DNA from: Haloarcula ordinaria
Lineage (GTDB): Archaea; Halobacteriota; Halobacteria; Halobacteriales; Haloarculaceae
Reading direction: 5' to 3'
Assembly: GCF_029338275.1 (NCBI RefSeq)
Contig: NZ_CP119789.1
Span: forward strand, 434,001-498,000
Length of the DNA: 64,000 bases
Below the pieces are notes generated by a model that had not been told where the DNA came from, did not search any database, and saw nothing but the letters and a program-made list of their open reading frames with translations. This document shows, one piece after another, positions 52,434 through 61,750 of the stretch; within the stretch, counting starts at the first letter, position 1; each line of letters starts with the position of its first letter. Made by a program: the position numbers and the translations under genes.

Positions 52434-53642
52434 GTGTTAGCAGTGGGGGCGACCGCACCGCGGTTCGAGCTACCGGCGTTCGTCGATGAGTCGTACCGCC
52501 AGGTGGCGCTCGAGGAGTTCCTCGGCGAGGACGTGGTCGTGCTCGCGTTCATCCCCGGCGACTTCAACCCGGCCTGTGACGAGCAGTCCTGTGACCTCGA
52601 GGAGCTCGACCTCTTTACGATGCAGAAGGACGTCACCGTCCTCGGCATCAGTCCCGATTCGGTGTACAGCCACCGGGCGTTCGCCGACACCTACGACCTC
52701 ACGATTCCGCTCCTCGCCGACACGGACCACGAGGTCGCCCGGCAGTACGACGTCGAGTTCGTCGACGACCTCGGCCAGCGTCTCGTCGAGCGCGCCGTCG
52801 TCGTCATCGACCACGACGGCGTCGTCCAGTACACCTGGAGCACGACCGACCCGGACCGGCGCCCGGACGTCGAGCCCGTGAAAGACGCCATCGGCGAGAC
52901 GGGCGGCGACGACACCGCCTTCGCCTGCTACCGGGTCGGCCACGCCCACTACACCGAAGGACGGCGGGCGTTCACCGCCGCGATGGAGTCGTTCAACGAG
53001 TCAGAGTGGATGCTGGCCCAAGGAGACTTCCAGCAGGCCCGCGAGGAGTTCGAGGCCGCCGAAGACCAGTTCGACACGGCCGCCCGGTTCGTCGACGACC
53101 CGACCGTCGCCACCGTCTACGAGGGAGCACAGACGAAGACCAACGCGCTGTGGCAGGCCGCAGCGTGGCTCGCGAAGTCGGCCAACCAGTACTCCAGTGG
53201 CAACGGCGTCGCGGGACGGACGCTCCGCGAGGACGCGGAACGCCGCCTCGAGGCGGCCCGTGACTACCGTGACCCCCCGGATCCCGACCAGTGGCCGCCG
53301 GACGTCGTGGACCTGCGACGCGACGGTGACCGTGGAGCCGCAGGCGATCTGCTCCCCGGAGCGGAGAGCGAAACGGCGGCCCTCGACGTCGACATCGACG
53401 CCGAAGTCGAACCTGAAGCGGACGCAGCATCCACAGCCGGCGAGGCGGAACCAGATGAGCGTGAGCGGACCGCCGGTGCGGCCGAACAGCAGCCGGCGGG
53501 CGACGAGGACATCGACGACGAGGAGCTGGCGGCGATACACGCCGAAGTGGAAGCGAGCAATCCGGGCGACGACACCGACCCGGCGGACGGCTCATCGGGA
53601 GACCGGACCGCCGACGAGTCGCCGGACCGGGCCGAGCGATGA
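52434..53642 (+). CDS. Peroxiredoxin fused to a long haloarchaeal C-terminal region
   Basis: 402-residue protein. Residues 1-155 form an AhpC/TSA-type peroxiredoxin with NPACDEQSC (Cys48 in the peroxidatic position, Cys53 as a possible resolving partner) after FIPGDF. Then comes a helical domain (about 160-290; AHYTEGRRAFTAAMESFNESEWMLAQGDF and ANQYSSGNGVAGRTLREDAERR), unlike any peroxiredoxin, and a disordered acidic tail (about 300-402). GTG start. The helical half looks like a TPR-like or scaffold module and suggests a partner-bound peroxidase. Confidence 0.8.
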   Translation: MLAVGATAPRFELPAFVDESYRQVALEEFLGEDVVVLAFIPGDFNPACDEQSCDLEELDLFTMQKDVTVLGISPDSVYSHRAFADTYDLTIPLLADTDHEVARQYDVEFVDDLGQRLVERAVVVIDHDGVVQYTWSTTDPDRRPDVEPVKDAIGETGGDDTAFACYRVGHAHYTEGRRAFTAAMESFNESEWMLAQGDFQQAREEFEAAEDQFDTAARFVDDPTVATVYEGAQTKTNALWQAAAWLAKSANQYSSGNGVAGRTLREDAERRLEAARDYRDPPDPDQWPPDVVDLRRDGDRGAAGDLLPGAESETAALDVDIDAEVEPEADAASTAGEAEPDERERTAGAAEQQPAGDEDIDDEELAAIHAEVEASNPGDDTDPADGSSGDRTADESPDRAER

Positions 53643-53676
53643 CCGCGAGTGACGCGGTCGGTCGACGGGGGGAAAC

Positions 53677-54015
53677 GTGGGGATAGACGACCGCGCCCGG
53701 GCGTACTACCGGGCGATAGACGGCCACGACTACCAGGCGCTGTCGGATCTGCTCACCGCGGACTTCGTCCACGACCGGCCCGACCGGACCATTGACGGTC
53801 GGGACCGCTTCGTCCGGTTCATGCGCGCGGAGCGCCCGCAGACCGACACGACCCACCCAATAGACGGCGTCTACGAACCGAGCGAGGGCGACGCCGACGA
53901 AATCGTGGCTCGGGGCAGACTGCTCGACGCCGACGGCGACCCGCTCGCGCGCTTCGTCGACGTCTTCGAGTTCGACGGCGACCGAATCCGGCGAGTCGAG
54001 ACGTACACCGCCTGA
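53677..54015 (+). CDS. SnoaL-like/NTF2-fold protein
   Basis: 112-residue protein of the NTF2-like superfamily, a cone-shaped fold used by isomerases, hydrolases and binding proteins. The pattern fits SnoaL-like proteins: ARAYYRAIDGHDYQALSDLLTADFVHDRPD, DRFVRFMRAERPQTDTTH and the last strand FEFDGDRIRRVETYTA. GTG at 53677. It follows the fused peroxiredoxin gene by 34 bases on the same strand, so co-transcription is possible. Confidence 0.82.
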   Translation: MGIDDRARAYYRAIDGHDYQALSDLLTADFVHDRPDRTIDGRDRFVRFMRAERPQTDTTHPIDGVYEPSEGDADEIVARGRLLDADGDPLARFVDVFEFDGDRIRRVETYTA

Positions 54016-54193
54016 GAATCCGGGTAGGCCCTGGCTGACGAGCAGTCGTAGCCGGTCGCGAGAGGGATTGCGGACGATGCCATCTCGAACCAGGTTCGAC
54101 CCACGACTGCTCGGGTCCGAACCTGCGTCGAAGGCGGGAATTACCGGTTTAGCCGGTGTCTATTTATCGTATCTGAGAGCCACGATGTAGTGC

Positions 54194-54673
54194 ATGACGA
54201 ACCCGTCGGCCCCCCTCCGAAACGGCGAGACGGCGCGTGATTCCGGGCAGTTCCGGTACCGGACCGGCGCGAAGGCGCTGGTGACGTCCGCGTCGAAGGT
54301 CCTCCTGGTCAGGGAACGCCACGCGGACGGCCAGCCGTTCTGGACGCTCCCCGGCGGCGGCGTCCATCCACACGAGGCCCCCGAGGATGGACTGACCCGG
54401 GAGCTCCGCGAGGAGTTACACTGTCAGTCACACGTCGGCAGTCCGTGCGCGCAGTTCTGTTACGTCCACGAGAGCCTGGAGTCGACGGTGTCGCTGTACA
54501 CGGTGTTCGACTGCGCGCTGTTGTCGGACCCGATACCCGACACGGGAGAGGGAATCGACGACTTCGGGTGGTTCGGCCCGGCATCGCTACCGGCCACGAC
54601 GCTACCGCAGGTCACACACATCTGCCACCAGGTCGCGGACCTCCCGGAGCAGCGGGCCGTCGCCGACGACTGA
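54194..54673 (+). CDS. NUDIX hydrolase
   Basis: 159-residue pyrophosphohydrolase. The Nudix box is complete at GGGVHPHEAPEDGLTRELREEL (about residues 55-76). Substrate unknown. ATG at 54194; a TATA-like TCTATTTATCG lies at 54160-54170. Not closely similar to the NUDIX protein at 39067. The stop codon touches the serS stop on the other strand. Confidence 0.9.
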   Translation: MTNPSAPLRNGETARDSGQFRYRTGAKALVTSASKVLLVRERHADGQPFWTLPGGGVHPHEAPEDGLTRELREELHCQSHVGSPCAQFCYVHESLESTVSLYTVFDCALLSDPIPDTGEGIDDFGWFGPASLPATTLPQVTHICHQVADLPEQRAVADD

Positions 54674-56056
54674 TTACTCCTTCTCGCCCGCACCGACGGC
54701 GCTCTCGCCGACGGGTTCTTGCCCCTCGATTCGCTCCGTACCGTTCATGTACGGCCGCAGCGCCTCGGGGACGGTGACGGTGCCGTCGTCGTTCTGGTAG
54801 TACTCCAGAATCGCCACGAGTACCCGCGGGACGGCCAGCCCGGAGCCGTTGAGCGTGTGGAGGTACTGAGCGGACTCGTGGCGCTCGGGCCGGTAGCGCA
54901 GGCCGGCGCGGCGCGCCTGGAAGTCCTCGAAGTTCGAGACCGACGAGACCTCGAGCCAGCGGCCGCCGACCTCGGGGCCCTCGTCCATGTCGTCGCCGGG
55001 CGCCCACACCTCGATGTCGTACTTCTTGGCCTGCGTGAAGCCCATGTCGCCGGTGCACATGTCCAGGACGCGGTAGGGGAGTTCGAGGCGGTCGAGTACC
55101 TCGGCGGCCTCGTCGAGCAAGGATTCGAGGCGGTCGTAGCTGTCCTCGGGGCGCACGAAGTTGACGAGTTCGACCTTGTGGAACTGGTGGACGCGGACGT
55201 AGCCCCGCGTCTCGGTGCCGTGTTCGCCGGCCTCACGCCGGAAGTTCGGCGAGAACGCCTGGTGCTTGATGGGGAGGTCGTCGTCGAGCATGATCTCGTC
55301 GCGGTACATGTTGGTGACCGGCACCTCCGCGGTCGGCAGCAGCCACAGGTCGTCCTCGTCGTAGTCGTCGTCCTGGCGCGCGCCGACGCGGTAGGCGTCC
55401 TCGTCGAACTTCGGGAGCTGGCCGGTCCCCTCCATGGACGCGGAGTTGACGGGGATGGGCGGGAGGATATCGGAGTAGCCCTGCTCGCGGTGGACGTCGA
55501 GCATGAACTGGACGAGGGCGTGTTCGAGCATCGCCCCCTCGCCCTTGACGAACTGGTAGCCGCCACCGGTGACCTTCGCGCCGCGCTCGAAGTCGAGGAT
55601 GTCCAGGTCCTCGCCGAGGTCGTAGTGGGGAATCACCTCGTCGGGCAGGTCCCGCAGGTCCTCGAAGCCCTCGCGGGAGCGCTCGACGTTGTCGCCCTCG
55701 TCCTCGCCCGTGGGCACCGACTCGTGGGGGACGTTGGGCAGTTCCAGGAGGGCCTGCTCCAGTTTCGACTCCAGTTCGTCGGCCTGCTCCTCGACGTCCT
55801 GCAGTTCGGCCTTGAGTTCCTGGGAGCGGTCGATTGCTTCCTGGGCGGCCTCCTCCTCGCCCTCTTGCTTGAGTTTGCCAATCTTCGTCGAGACCTCGTT
55901 GCGCTCCTGGCGCAGGCCGTCGCCTCTCGCCTTCAGGTCGCGCCACTCCTCGTCGATGGCCAGAATCTCGTCGAGGTCGACACCGGTGACGCCCTTTCGC
56001 TCGATGGCGTCCCGGACCGTCTCGGGGTGCTCCCGGACGAACTGTCTCGATAACAT
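54674..56056 (-). CDS. serS: Serine--tRNA ligase
   Basis: Class II synthetase that charges tRNA-Ser and tRNA-Sec-type substrates. The 460-residue product has an N-terminal antiparallel coiled coil (about residues 30-105) that contacts the long variable arm, then the catalytic domain with motif 2 (FSPNFRREAGEHGTETRGYVRVHQFHKVE) and motif 3 (NGSGLAVPRVLVAILE). This is the bacterial/eukaryotic-type SerRS, not the methanogen type. ATG at 56056. Confidence 0.97.
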   Translation of the reverse strand: MLSRQFVREHPETVRDAIERKGVTGVDLDEILAIDEEWRDLKARGDGLRQERNEVSTKIGKLKQEGEEEAAQEAIDRSQELKAELQDVEEQADELESKLEQALLELPNVPHESVPTGEDEGDNVERSREGFEDLRDLPDEVIPHYDLGEDLDILDFERGAKVTGGGYQFVKGEGAMLEHALVQFMLDVHREQGYSDILPPIPVNSASMEGTGQLPKFDEDAYRVGARQDDDYDEDDLWLLPTAEVPVTNMYRDEIMLDDDLPIKHQAFSPNFRREAGEHGTETRGYVRVHQFHKVELVNFVRPEDSYDRLESLLDEAAEVLDRLELPYRVLDMCTGDMGFTQAKKYDIEVWAPGDDMDEGPEVGGRWLEVSSVSNFEDFQARRAGLRYRPERHESAQYLHTLNGSGLAVPRVLVAILEYYQNDDGTVTVPEALRPYMNGTERIEGQEPVGESAVGAGEKE

Positions 56057-56180
56057 GGGCGTCGGTTCTCGATGGCGGAAATTAGGCGTGTCGGTCCCCG
56101 GCGAGGGGCGGAGGCGGTCCGACCCTGGGGACGAGGGGAGTACAGTTTTGGTGTGGCAACGAGTAGCACAACACTAGCCT

Positions 56181-56558
56181 ATGAACTGCAACGACACACT
56201 GCCCCCGAAACCAGGTGTCGAGCAAGACGTCTTCGAGGTCTGTCCCGTCGCTCGAGCGTTCGAAATCACCGGGTCGAAGTGGCGGCTGACGATTCTGCGC
56301 TGCCTGCATCTCTGGGGCGAACAACAGTTCAGCGAGCTCCAGGAGACGTCGACCGCCGACTCGGCCACGCTCTCGCGGGTTCTGGGCGACCTCGAGGAGC
56401 GGAACCTCGTCGATCGACGCCTGGAGGACCGGCCGATAGCGACGTACTACAGCCTCACGGAGCGCGGCGAGGCGCTCGCAGACGTCTTCGACGCGTTCGA
56501 GGAGTGGGCCTTCGACTGGACGGCGGCCGAGGAGCCACCGGGCGACCCGGCGAAGTGA
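56181..56558 (+). CDS. HxlR family winged-helix regulator
   Basis: 125-residue DNA-binding protein. The wHTH domain runs from CPVARAFEITGSKWRLTILRCL through SATLSRVLGDLEERNLVDRR (about residues 20-75). HxlR proteins respond to aldehydes or redox stress, sometimes through a conserved N-terminal Cys; here Cys3 and Cys21 are present. It precedes an O-methyltransferase gene by 120 bases on the same strand and may control it. ATG at 56181. Confidence 0.9.
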   Translation: MNCNDTLPPKPGVEQDVFEVCPVARAFEITGSKWRLTILRCLHLWGEQQFSELQETSTADSATLSRVLGDLEERNLVDRRLEDRPIATYYSLTERGEALADVFDAFEEWAFDWTAAEEPPGDPAK

Positions 56559-56678
56559 CCGACGGTTACGGTCGGTAACTCTGTTGTGACCGTGCAACCA
56601 ACTCGCACACGTGTCACAATCCTTTCATTAAGGCCTGCTACGATAGCATCGACGTGGTCAGTCCGACCACTGAGACCA

Positions 56679-57701
56679 ATGCACTCAGACGGCCCCACAC
56701 CCGACCACGTCATGGAACTCGGGCTCGGCTTCCAGGCATCGAAGACGACACTTGCGGCGGTGAACCTCGGCGTGTTCGACAGTCTCGCCGACGGTCCCAG
56801 AACGTGTGAGGAACTCGAACGGGAACTCGGCCTCCATCCACGCGGCTCGCGCGACTTCCTCGACGCGCTCGTCGCGCTCGACCTCCTCGAACGCGAGGAC
56901 GGGCGGTACCGAAACGCCCCGGCGGCAGACGCGTTCCTCGTCCCCGGGAAGCCGTCGTACCTCGGCGGGTTCCTGCAGATGGCCAACGACCGGCTCTACC
57001 CGTTCTGGGACGACCTCGAGACCGCGCTACAGACGGGCGAGACGCAGAACGAACTCGCGGACCCCGACACGCACCCCTTCGAGGGCGTCATCTATCACGA
57101 CGACGCGATTCTCGAGCAGTTCGTCGACGCGATGACCGGGCTGAGTCTGGGCGTCGCGACGGCGCTGGCCCACGAGTTCCCGTGGGACGACCACGAGACG
57201 GTCGTCGACCTGGGGACCAGCGAGGGCGTGGTTCCGAAGACCATCGCCGAGGCGAACGAGCACATCGAGGCGACCGGGTTGGACCTGCCGCGGGTCGAAC
57301 CGTACTTCCGGGCGTTCGCGAGCGAGAGCCCGGCCGCCGACCGCATCGCGTTCGAGACCGGCGACTTCTTCGGCGACGACCCGCTGCCGCCGGCGGACGT
57401 CTACGTCCTCGGCCACATCCTCCACGACTGGGGGCTCGAAGATAGACGCGAGATTCTAGCGAAGGTGGCCGACGCGGTCCGGCCAGGTGGCGCGGTCATC
57501 GTCTACGGGACGATGATAGACGAGGAGCGCCGGGAGAACGCGACCGGCCTGTTGATGAGCCTGAACATGCTCATCGAGACGCCCGAAGGGTTCGACTACA
57601 CGCCGAGTCAATGTCTCGAGTGGCTCCACGACGCCGGCTTCGAGGGCGGGGAGGCCCGCGAGTTACCCGGGCCCGAGACGATGGTCGTCGCCCGACGGTA
57701 G
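56679..57701 (+). CDS. O-methyltransferase (class I, plant/ASMT-like)
   Basis: 340-residue SAM-dependent methyltransferase of the acetylserotonin/caffeate O-methyltransferase family. An N-terminal winged-helix dimerisation domain (about residues 1-90) precedes the catalytic domain with VVDLGTSEGVV (the GxGxG position, here GTSEG), DVYVLGHILHDW (the family's HxLHDW catalytic block) and VIVYGTMID. ATG at 56679 (MHSDGPTPDH). Substrate unknown, probably a small phenol or hydroxylated lipid-like compound. Confidence 0.9.
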   Translation: MHSDGPTPDHVMELGLGFQASKTTLAAVNLGVFDSLADGPRTCEELERELGLHPRGSRDFLDALVALDLLEREDGRYRNAPAADAFLVPGKPSYLGGFLQMANDRLYPFWDDLETALQTGETQNELADPDTHPFEGVIYHDDAILEQFVDAMTGLSLGVATALAHEFPWDDHETVVDLGTSEGVVPKTIAEANEHIEATGLDLPRVEPYFRAFASESPAADRIAFETGDFFGDDPLPPADVYVLGHILHDWGLEDRREILAKVADAVRPGGAVIVYGTMIDEERRENATGLLMSLNMLIETPEGFDYTPSQCLEWLHDAGFEGGEARELPGPETMVVARR

Positions 57702-57748
57702 TCGTCGCCGGGCACAACCGTTTTGCGTCCACCACTCGCCTCTCCCGT

Positions 57749-58657
57749 ATGGCAATCGGCGACGTCTACGAGGCGACGGTCGGCGACTGTACCGACATCT
57801 ACTACGTCGACACGGGGATGTACGACGTCCCTGAGTACGGGGCGGTGTACATCCTCGATACCGAGCGGCCCGCACTCGTCGACACCGGCATCGGGGCGAA
57901 CTACGAGCGCATCCTGGACGCGATGGCCGAGGTCGGCATCGAGCCCGCGGACCTGGAGGTTATCGCGGTCACGCACGTCCACCTCGACCACGCCGGCGGC
58001 GCGGGCTACCTCGCCGAAGCGTGTCCGAACGCGACGGTGTACGTCCACGAGTACGGCGCGCGCCACCTCGTCGACCCCGAGCGGCTCTGGGAAGGGACGA
58101 AAGGGGCGGTCGGCGACCAGATTCAGTTCTACGCCGAACCGAAACCGGTGCCCGAAGAGCGCATCGTCGAGTTCACCGACGGCGACGTCATCGACCTGGG
58201 CGACCAGACGCTCGAGGCCCACCACGCACCGGGCCACGCCCCACACCAGGTCGTCTTCTACGACGCGGCCGTCGACGCCGTCTTCACCGCCGACGCGGCC
58301 GGGCTCTACACGCCCTCGATCGACGAGGTCAACGTCACGAGTCCGCCCGTGAACTTCGACCTGGCGCAGGCACTCGAAGACGTCGAGATGCTCCAGTCGC
58401 TCGACCCCGGAACGCTCTGCTATGCTCACTTCGGCCCGGCACCGACCGGGGACCGCCTCGAGACCTACGCCGACATCCTACCGGAGTGGGTCGAGGCCAT
58501 CGAAGAGAAGCGCGCCGAGCTCGGCGACGACGACGCCGTCATCGAGCACTTCGTCGAGACAGTCGAGACGCCGGAGATATGGGGCGAGCGGAAGGCCAGC
58601 GCCGAGGTGGCGATGAACGTCCGGGGCGTGCTGGTCGCGCTCGACCGCGAGGAGTAG
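57749..58657 (+). CDS. MBL fold metallo-hydrolase
   Basis: 302-residue metallo-beta-lactamase-fold enzyme. Metal motif THVHLDHAGG (HxHxDH, about residues 72-77), second His in HAPGHAPH and third ligands in FTADAAGLYTP. A C-terminal helical extension (about 230-302) contains WVEAIEEKRAEL. The sequence is of the lactonase/glyoxalase II-like group. It follows the O-methyltransferase by 47 bases, suggesting a small metabolic unit with the HxlR regulator. The stop codon touches the cgi121 stop. Confidence 0.88.
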   Translation: MAIGDVYEATVGDCTDIYYVDTGMYDVPEYGAVYILDTERPALVDTGIGANYERILDAMAEVGIEPADLEVIAVTHVHLDHAGGAGYLAEACPNATVYVHEYGARHLVDPERLWEGTKGAVGDQIQFYAEPKPVPEERIVEFTDGDVIDLGDQTLEAHHAPGHAPHQVVFYDAAVDAVFTADAAGLYTPSIDEVNVTSPPVNFDLAQALEDVEMLQSLDPGTLCYAHFGPAPTGDRLETYADILPEWVEAIEEKRAELGDDDAVIEHFVETVETPEIWGERKASAEVAMNVRGVLVALDREE

Positions 58658-59155
58658 TCACTTCTCGACGGCGAGCATCGCCACCCGCTCACGGACGGCA
58701 TCGGCCAGCGTCCCCTCTGTCGCTTCGAGTTCGGTGTCGGTCACGTCGAAGAAGTCCCGGACTAGCGCCTCGTCGTATTCGCCGAGCGTCTCACCCGGCG
58801 AGAGCAGGTCACGGAGGTCCGCGGCGGCCGCCACCTCGTCGTCCGGCGACTCGCCCACCGCGACGACCACCACGCGACACTCGCCCTCGCTGACGCCCAT
58901 CCGGAGCGCGCGGTCTATCTGTCTCCGACCCGCGGCGTAGAGCAGAATCTCGACGCCGAAGTCGTCGGCGATGGCGTCGTCCCGGTCGCGGGCGCGCCGA
59001 GCGAGTTCGACCGCTCGTTCGAGGTGTGCGCGGTCGACCACGTAGCGAGCGTCGAACGCCTGGACGGTCACGTCGTGTCGGTCGCCGATATCGGTCAGCC
59101 TCCCGACGAACGACCCGACGTCTTCGACGTCGGCGACGCCCTCGGCGACCTCCAT
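58658..59155 (-). CDS. cgi121: KEOPS complex subunit Cgi121
   Basis: 165-residue subunit of the KEOPS complex, which makes t6A at position 37 of ANN-reading tRNAs; Cgi121 binds tRNA and Bud32. Diagnostic segments are VQAFDARYVVDRAHLERAVELA, FGVEILLYAAGRRQIDRALRMGV and VVVVAVGES. It overlaps the hel308 stop by one base, so the two are coupled. This hel308-cgi121 adjacency is seen in other haloarchaea as I recall. Confidence 0.85.
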   Translation of the reverse strand: MEVAEGVADVEDVGSFVGRLTDIGDRHDVTVQAFDARYVVDRAHLERAVELARRARDRDDAIADDFGVEILLYAAGRRQIDRALRMGVSEGECRVVVVAVGESPDDEVAAAADLRDLLSPGETLGEYDEALVRDFFDVTDTELEATEGTLADAVRERVAMLAVEK

Positions 59156-61563
59156 CAGAAATCACCCAGGCTGGACTGGTCCTCGGCGGTCTCCTCTGGG
59201 TCATCGGGGTCGTCCGCTCGCCCAGTGTCGATCACGGTCACGTCGGGGTCCGGTTCGATACCGTCCATCGACGGGTCGCGGTGCCCCGCGTTCTCGAGCA
59301 CGTTCTCGGCGGTCTGTCGCCGGCCGCGCAGCGCCGCCAGGACGACCGGTTTCTCCGCGTCCCGGAGTGTGGCACGGTCGTCGATACCGGCCTCGAAGAG
59401 CCGCCGGGCGCGCTTGCGACCGACGCCACGGACCCCTGCCAGGTCGACCAGTTCCTCGCGGACGCCGTGCTCGACGCGGATGCGGGCCTCACTGATGGCC
59501 CGAGCGGCGTCCAGGTCGACCTCGCTGGCGAGCGATTCGGCCGCTCCCAGGAGCCACTGGGCCGTCTCGACTTTCCCCCGGATGTCGCCCGGGCCGATGC
59601 CGTAGCGTTCGGTGATGGTCTCCTCGTCGACCTCGGTCGCCCAGTCCTCGAGCATGCGGGCAGTCTTCAGCGCCGCGAGCCAGTCCTCGAAGCGCTCGTC
59701 CTCGAACTCCGATGGGGTCGGGCCGAGCAGCTCGTCCTCGCGCTCGTACAGCTCCATCTCGTACTCCTCGCGGTCGCCCGACCGGAGGTACAGTTCGTAC
59801 ATGTCCGGCGTGCGCGAGACCAGGTGGTAGAGCCCGAGCGCCGAAATCTCGCCGGGGTCGGCGTCAGCCGCGTCCGCCTGTTCCTCGGCGAGTTCGCTGG
59901 CGGTCGTGAACCCGCCCTCGGGGTCCGCCTCTCTCGTGCTCGCCGTCCCCGCCGTCCCCGCCGACCGCTTCCAGTCGCGCAGCCCGTCGATTATCTCGGC
60001 AGCGCTCATCGGGTCGAGGTACAGCGAGGAGACGGTGTGGCCGAGCGACGTCGCACCCAGTTCGTCGGCTTCGATTTCCAGAAAACCGTTCCGTTCGAGG
60101 TACGTCAGCACGTCGTCGGTCACCCGCTCGAGGCGGCCGCTCTCGTCGGTCTGGCTAGCGTACAGCGTCTCTTCGAGGAACTCCAGCAGGCCAGTTCTGG
60201 AGCGAGCGAACCCCGAGGCGACGGTGGCGAGGATGTGGGTCCGCAGGGCGGGTTCGGCGGCGAGTTTCGACCGGACGGGTTCGGGGTCGGCCCAGACGTA
60301 GCGCTCGAACAGCTCGTCGAGTTCGTCGTGGCTGTTGGCGATGAGCACGGCCTCGCCGTAGGGGTCTAGCCCCGGTCGGCCGGCCCGCCCCATCATCTGG
60401 TGGACCTCCAATACCGAGAGGGGTTGCATCCCGCCGGCTGTGCCGTCGTAGCGCCGCCAGTCGCGGACGACGACGCGCCGCGAGGGGGTGTTGACGCCCG
60501 CCGCCAGCGTCGGCGTGGCACAGACGACCTTCACGAGGCGGTCTCTGAACGCTTTCTCGACCAGTTCGCGGTGCCCGCGGGCGAGCCCGGCGTGGTGGAA
60601 GGCCGCGCCCTGGGCGACGGCGTCGGCCAGGTCGTCGCTGGTCTCGGTGTCGCTCACGTCCCGAATCTCGTCGGCCACCTCGGCGAGTTGGGCCTGCTCG
60701 TCAGCCGAGAGGTGCGGGCTGACGGTACTCCCCAGTCGGCCGGCGGCGGCCTCGGCGTTCCGGCGGGAGTTGACGAACACGAGCGTCGACCCGCCTTCCT
60801 CGACGAGGTCGCCGTCCTCGTCGTACTCGTCCTGCAGGGTATCGCGGACGATGGCGGCCGTCGGTTTCTCGTTGTTCTGCACCGCGAGTCGTCGCTGGCT
60901 GCCGTCCTCCAGGTGGAGCGCCTGGCCGTAGTGGACGCCCTTCTGTAACTCGATGGGGCGCCAGTCCGAGTCGACGAGTTCGGCATCGAGCCACTCGGCA
61001 AGTTCGCCGGCGTTCCCGATGGTCGCCGACAGCGCCACGGTCTGCAGGTCGGGGTTGAGCCGGCGGAGTTTCGCCAGCGTGACTTCCAGCGTCGGCCCAC
61101 GGTTCCCGTCGTCGACGAGGTGGACCTCGTCGCTGACGACGCAGGTGAGTTCCTCGATCCACGGCGCGTCGTTCCGCACGAGCGAGTCCACCTTCTCGCT
61201 GGTGGCGACGACGATGTCCTTGTCGGCGAGCCACCCTCCGTTGGACTCGTAGTTGCCCGTCGAGACGCCCACGTCGAGGCCGTACTGCTCGAACTGCTCG
61301 AACTCGGCCTGCTTCTCGCTGGCGAGTGCCCGGAGCGGGACGATGTAGAGTGCCTTCCCACCCCGAGCGACCGACGAGAGCATCGCGAGTTCCGCCACGA
61401 GGGTCTTGCCGCTCGCCGTCGGGATGGCGGCGACGATGTTCTCGCCCTCGGTGACGCCCGCCTCGACGGCCTCGGCCTGTGGTGGGTACAGCGCCTCGAT
61501 TCCGTCCGCACGAAGGTGCTCGGGCAACCAGTCGGGCACACCGGGGAGGTCCGCGACGTCCAT
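59155..61563 (-). CDS. hel308: ATP-dependent DNA helicase Hel308
   Basis: Superfamily 2 helicase that unwinds stalled replication forks. The 802-residue protein has Walker [16 protein letters not shown] (Lys53), the DEVH box in [12 protein letters not shown] (motif II), motif [17 protein letters not shown], and a C-terminal helix-hairpin-helix domain [16 protein letters not shown] with the auto-inhibitory tail. Full length. Promoter on this strand at 61587-61598. Coupled to cgi121 downstream. Confidence 0.95.
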   Translation of the reverse strand: MDVADLPGVPDWLPEHLRADGIEALYPPQAEAVEAGVTEGENIVAAIPTASGKTLVAELAMLSSVARGGKALYIVPLRALASEKQAEFEQFEQYGLDVGVSTGNYESNGGWLADKDIVVATSEKVDSLVRNDAPWIEELTCVVSDEVHLVDDGNRGPTLEVTLAKLRRLNPDLQTVALSATIGNAGELAEWLDAELVDSDWRPIELQKGVHYGQALHLEDGSQRRLAVQNNEKPTAAIVRDTLQDEYDEDGDLVEEGGSTLVFVNSRRNAEAAAGRLGSTVSPHLSADEQAQLAEVADEIRDVSDTETSDDLADAVAQGAAFHHAGLARGHRELVEKAFRDRLVKVVCATPTLAAGVNTPSRRVVVRDWRRYDGTAGGMQPLSVLEVHQMMGRAGRPGLDPYGEAVLIANSHDELDELFERYVWADPEPVRSKLAAEPALRTHILATVASGFARSRTGLLEFLEETLYASQTDESGRLERVTDDVLTYLERNGFLEIEADELGATSLGHTVSSLYLDPMSAAEIIDGLRDWKRSAGTAGTASTREADPEGGFTTASELAEEQADAADADPGEISALGLYHLVSRTPDMYELYLRSGDREEYEMELYEREDELLGPTPSEFEDERFEDWLAALKTARMLEDWATEVDEETITERYGIGPGDIRGKVETAQWLLGAAESLASEVDLDAARAISEARIRVEHGVREELVDLAGVRGVGRKRARRLFEAGIDDRATLRDAEKPVVLAALRGRRQTAENVLENAGHRDPSMDGIEPDPDVTVIDTGRADDPDDPEETAEDQSSLGDF

Positions 61564-61586
61564 TACCAGCCGTTAGGACCGTCCCG

Positions 61587-61598
61587 CGATTTAAACTG
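61587..61598 (-). promoter_or_regulatory. TATA box of the hel308-cgi121 operon
   Basis: On the minus strand CAGTTTAAATCG lies about 24-35 bases before the ATG at 61563. Confidence 0.5.
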
Positions 61599-61616
61599 TC
61601 GCACTCCGGAGTGGAA

Positions 61617-61665
61617 GTGTTTCGTGTAGTTGGGATTGTAGAGACCCAGAAAGCCCCGGCCGGCT
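61617..61665 (+). repeat. Structured divergent-region element, left-end remnant (copy C)
   Basis: CGTGTAGTTGGG, then GACCCAGAAAGCCCCGGC, matches only the left boundary of copies A and B (upstream block and terminal repeat). Neither the internal hairpins nor the right end follow. Like them it lies between the starts of divergent genes (hel308 and the ferredoxin gene). Confidence 0.6.
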
Positions 61666-61750
61666 CTCTGAATCCATGACTACGAAACGGAGTACCGCCA
61701 CAGAGCCAGTCGAGGGGAACGCCTTTGGCCGTCACCGACAAACGCCGGGT

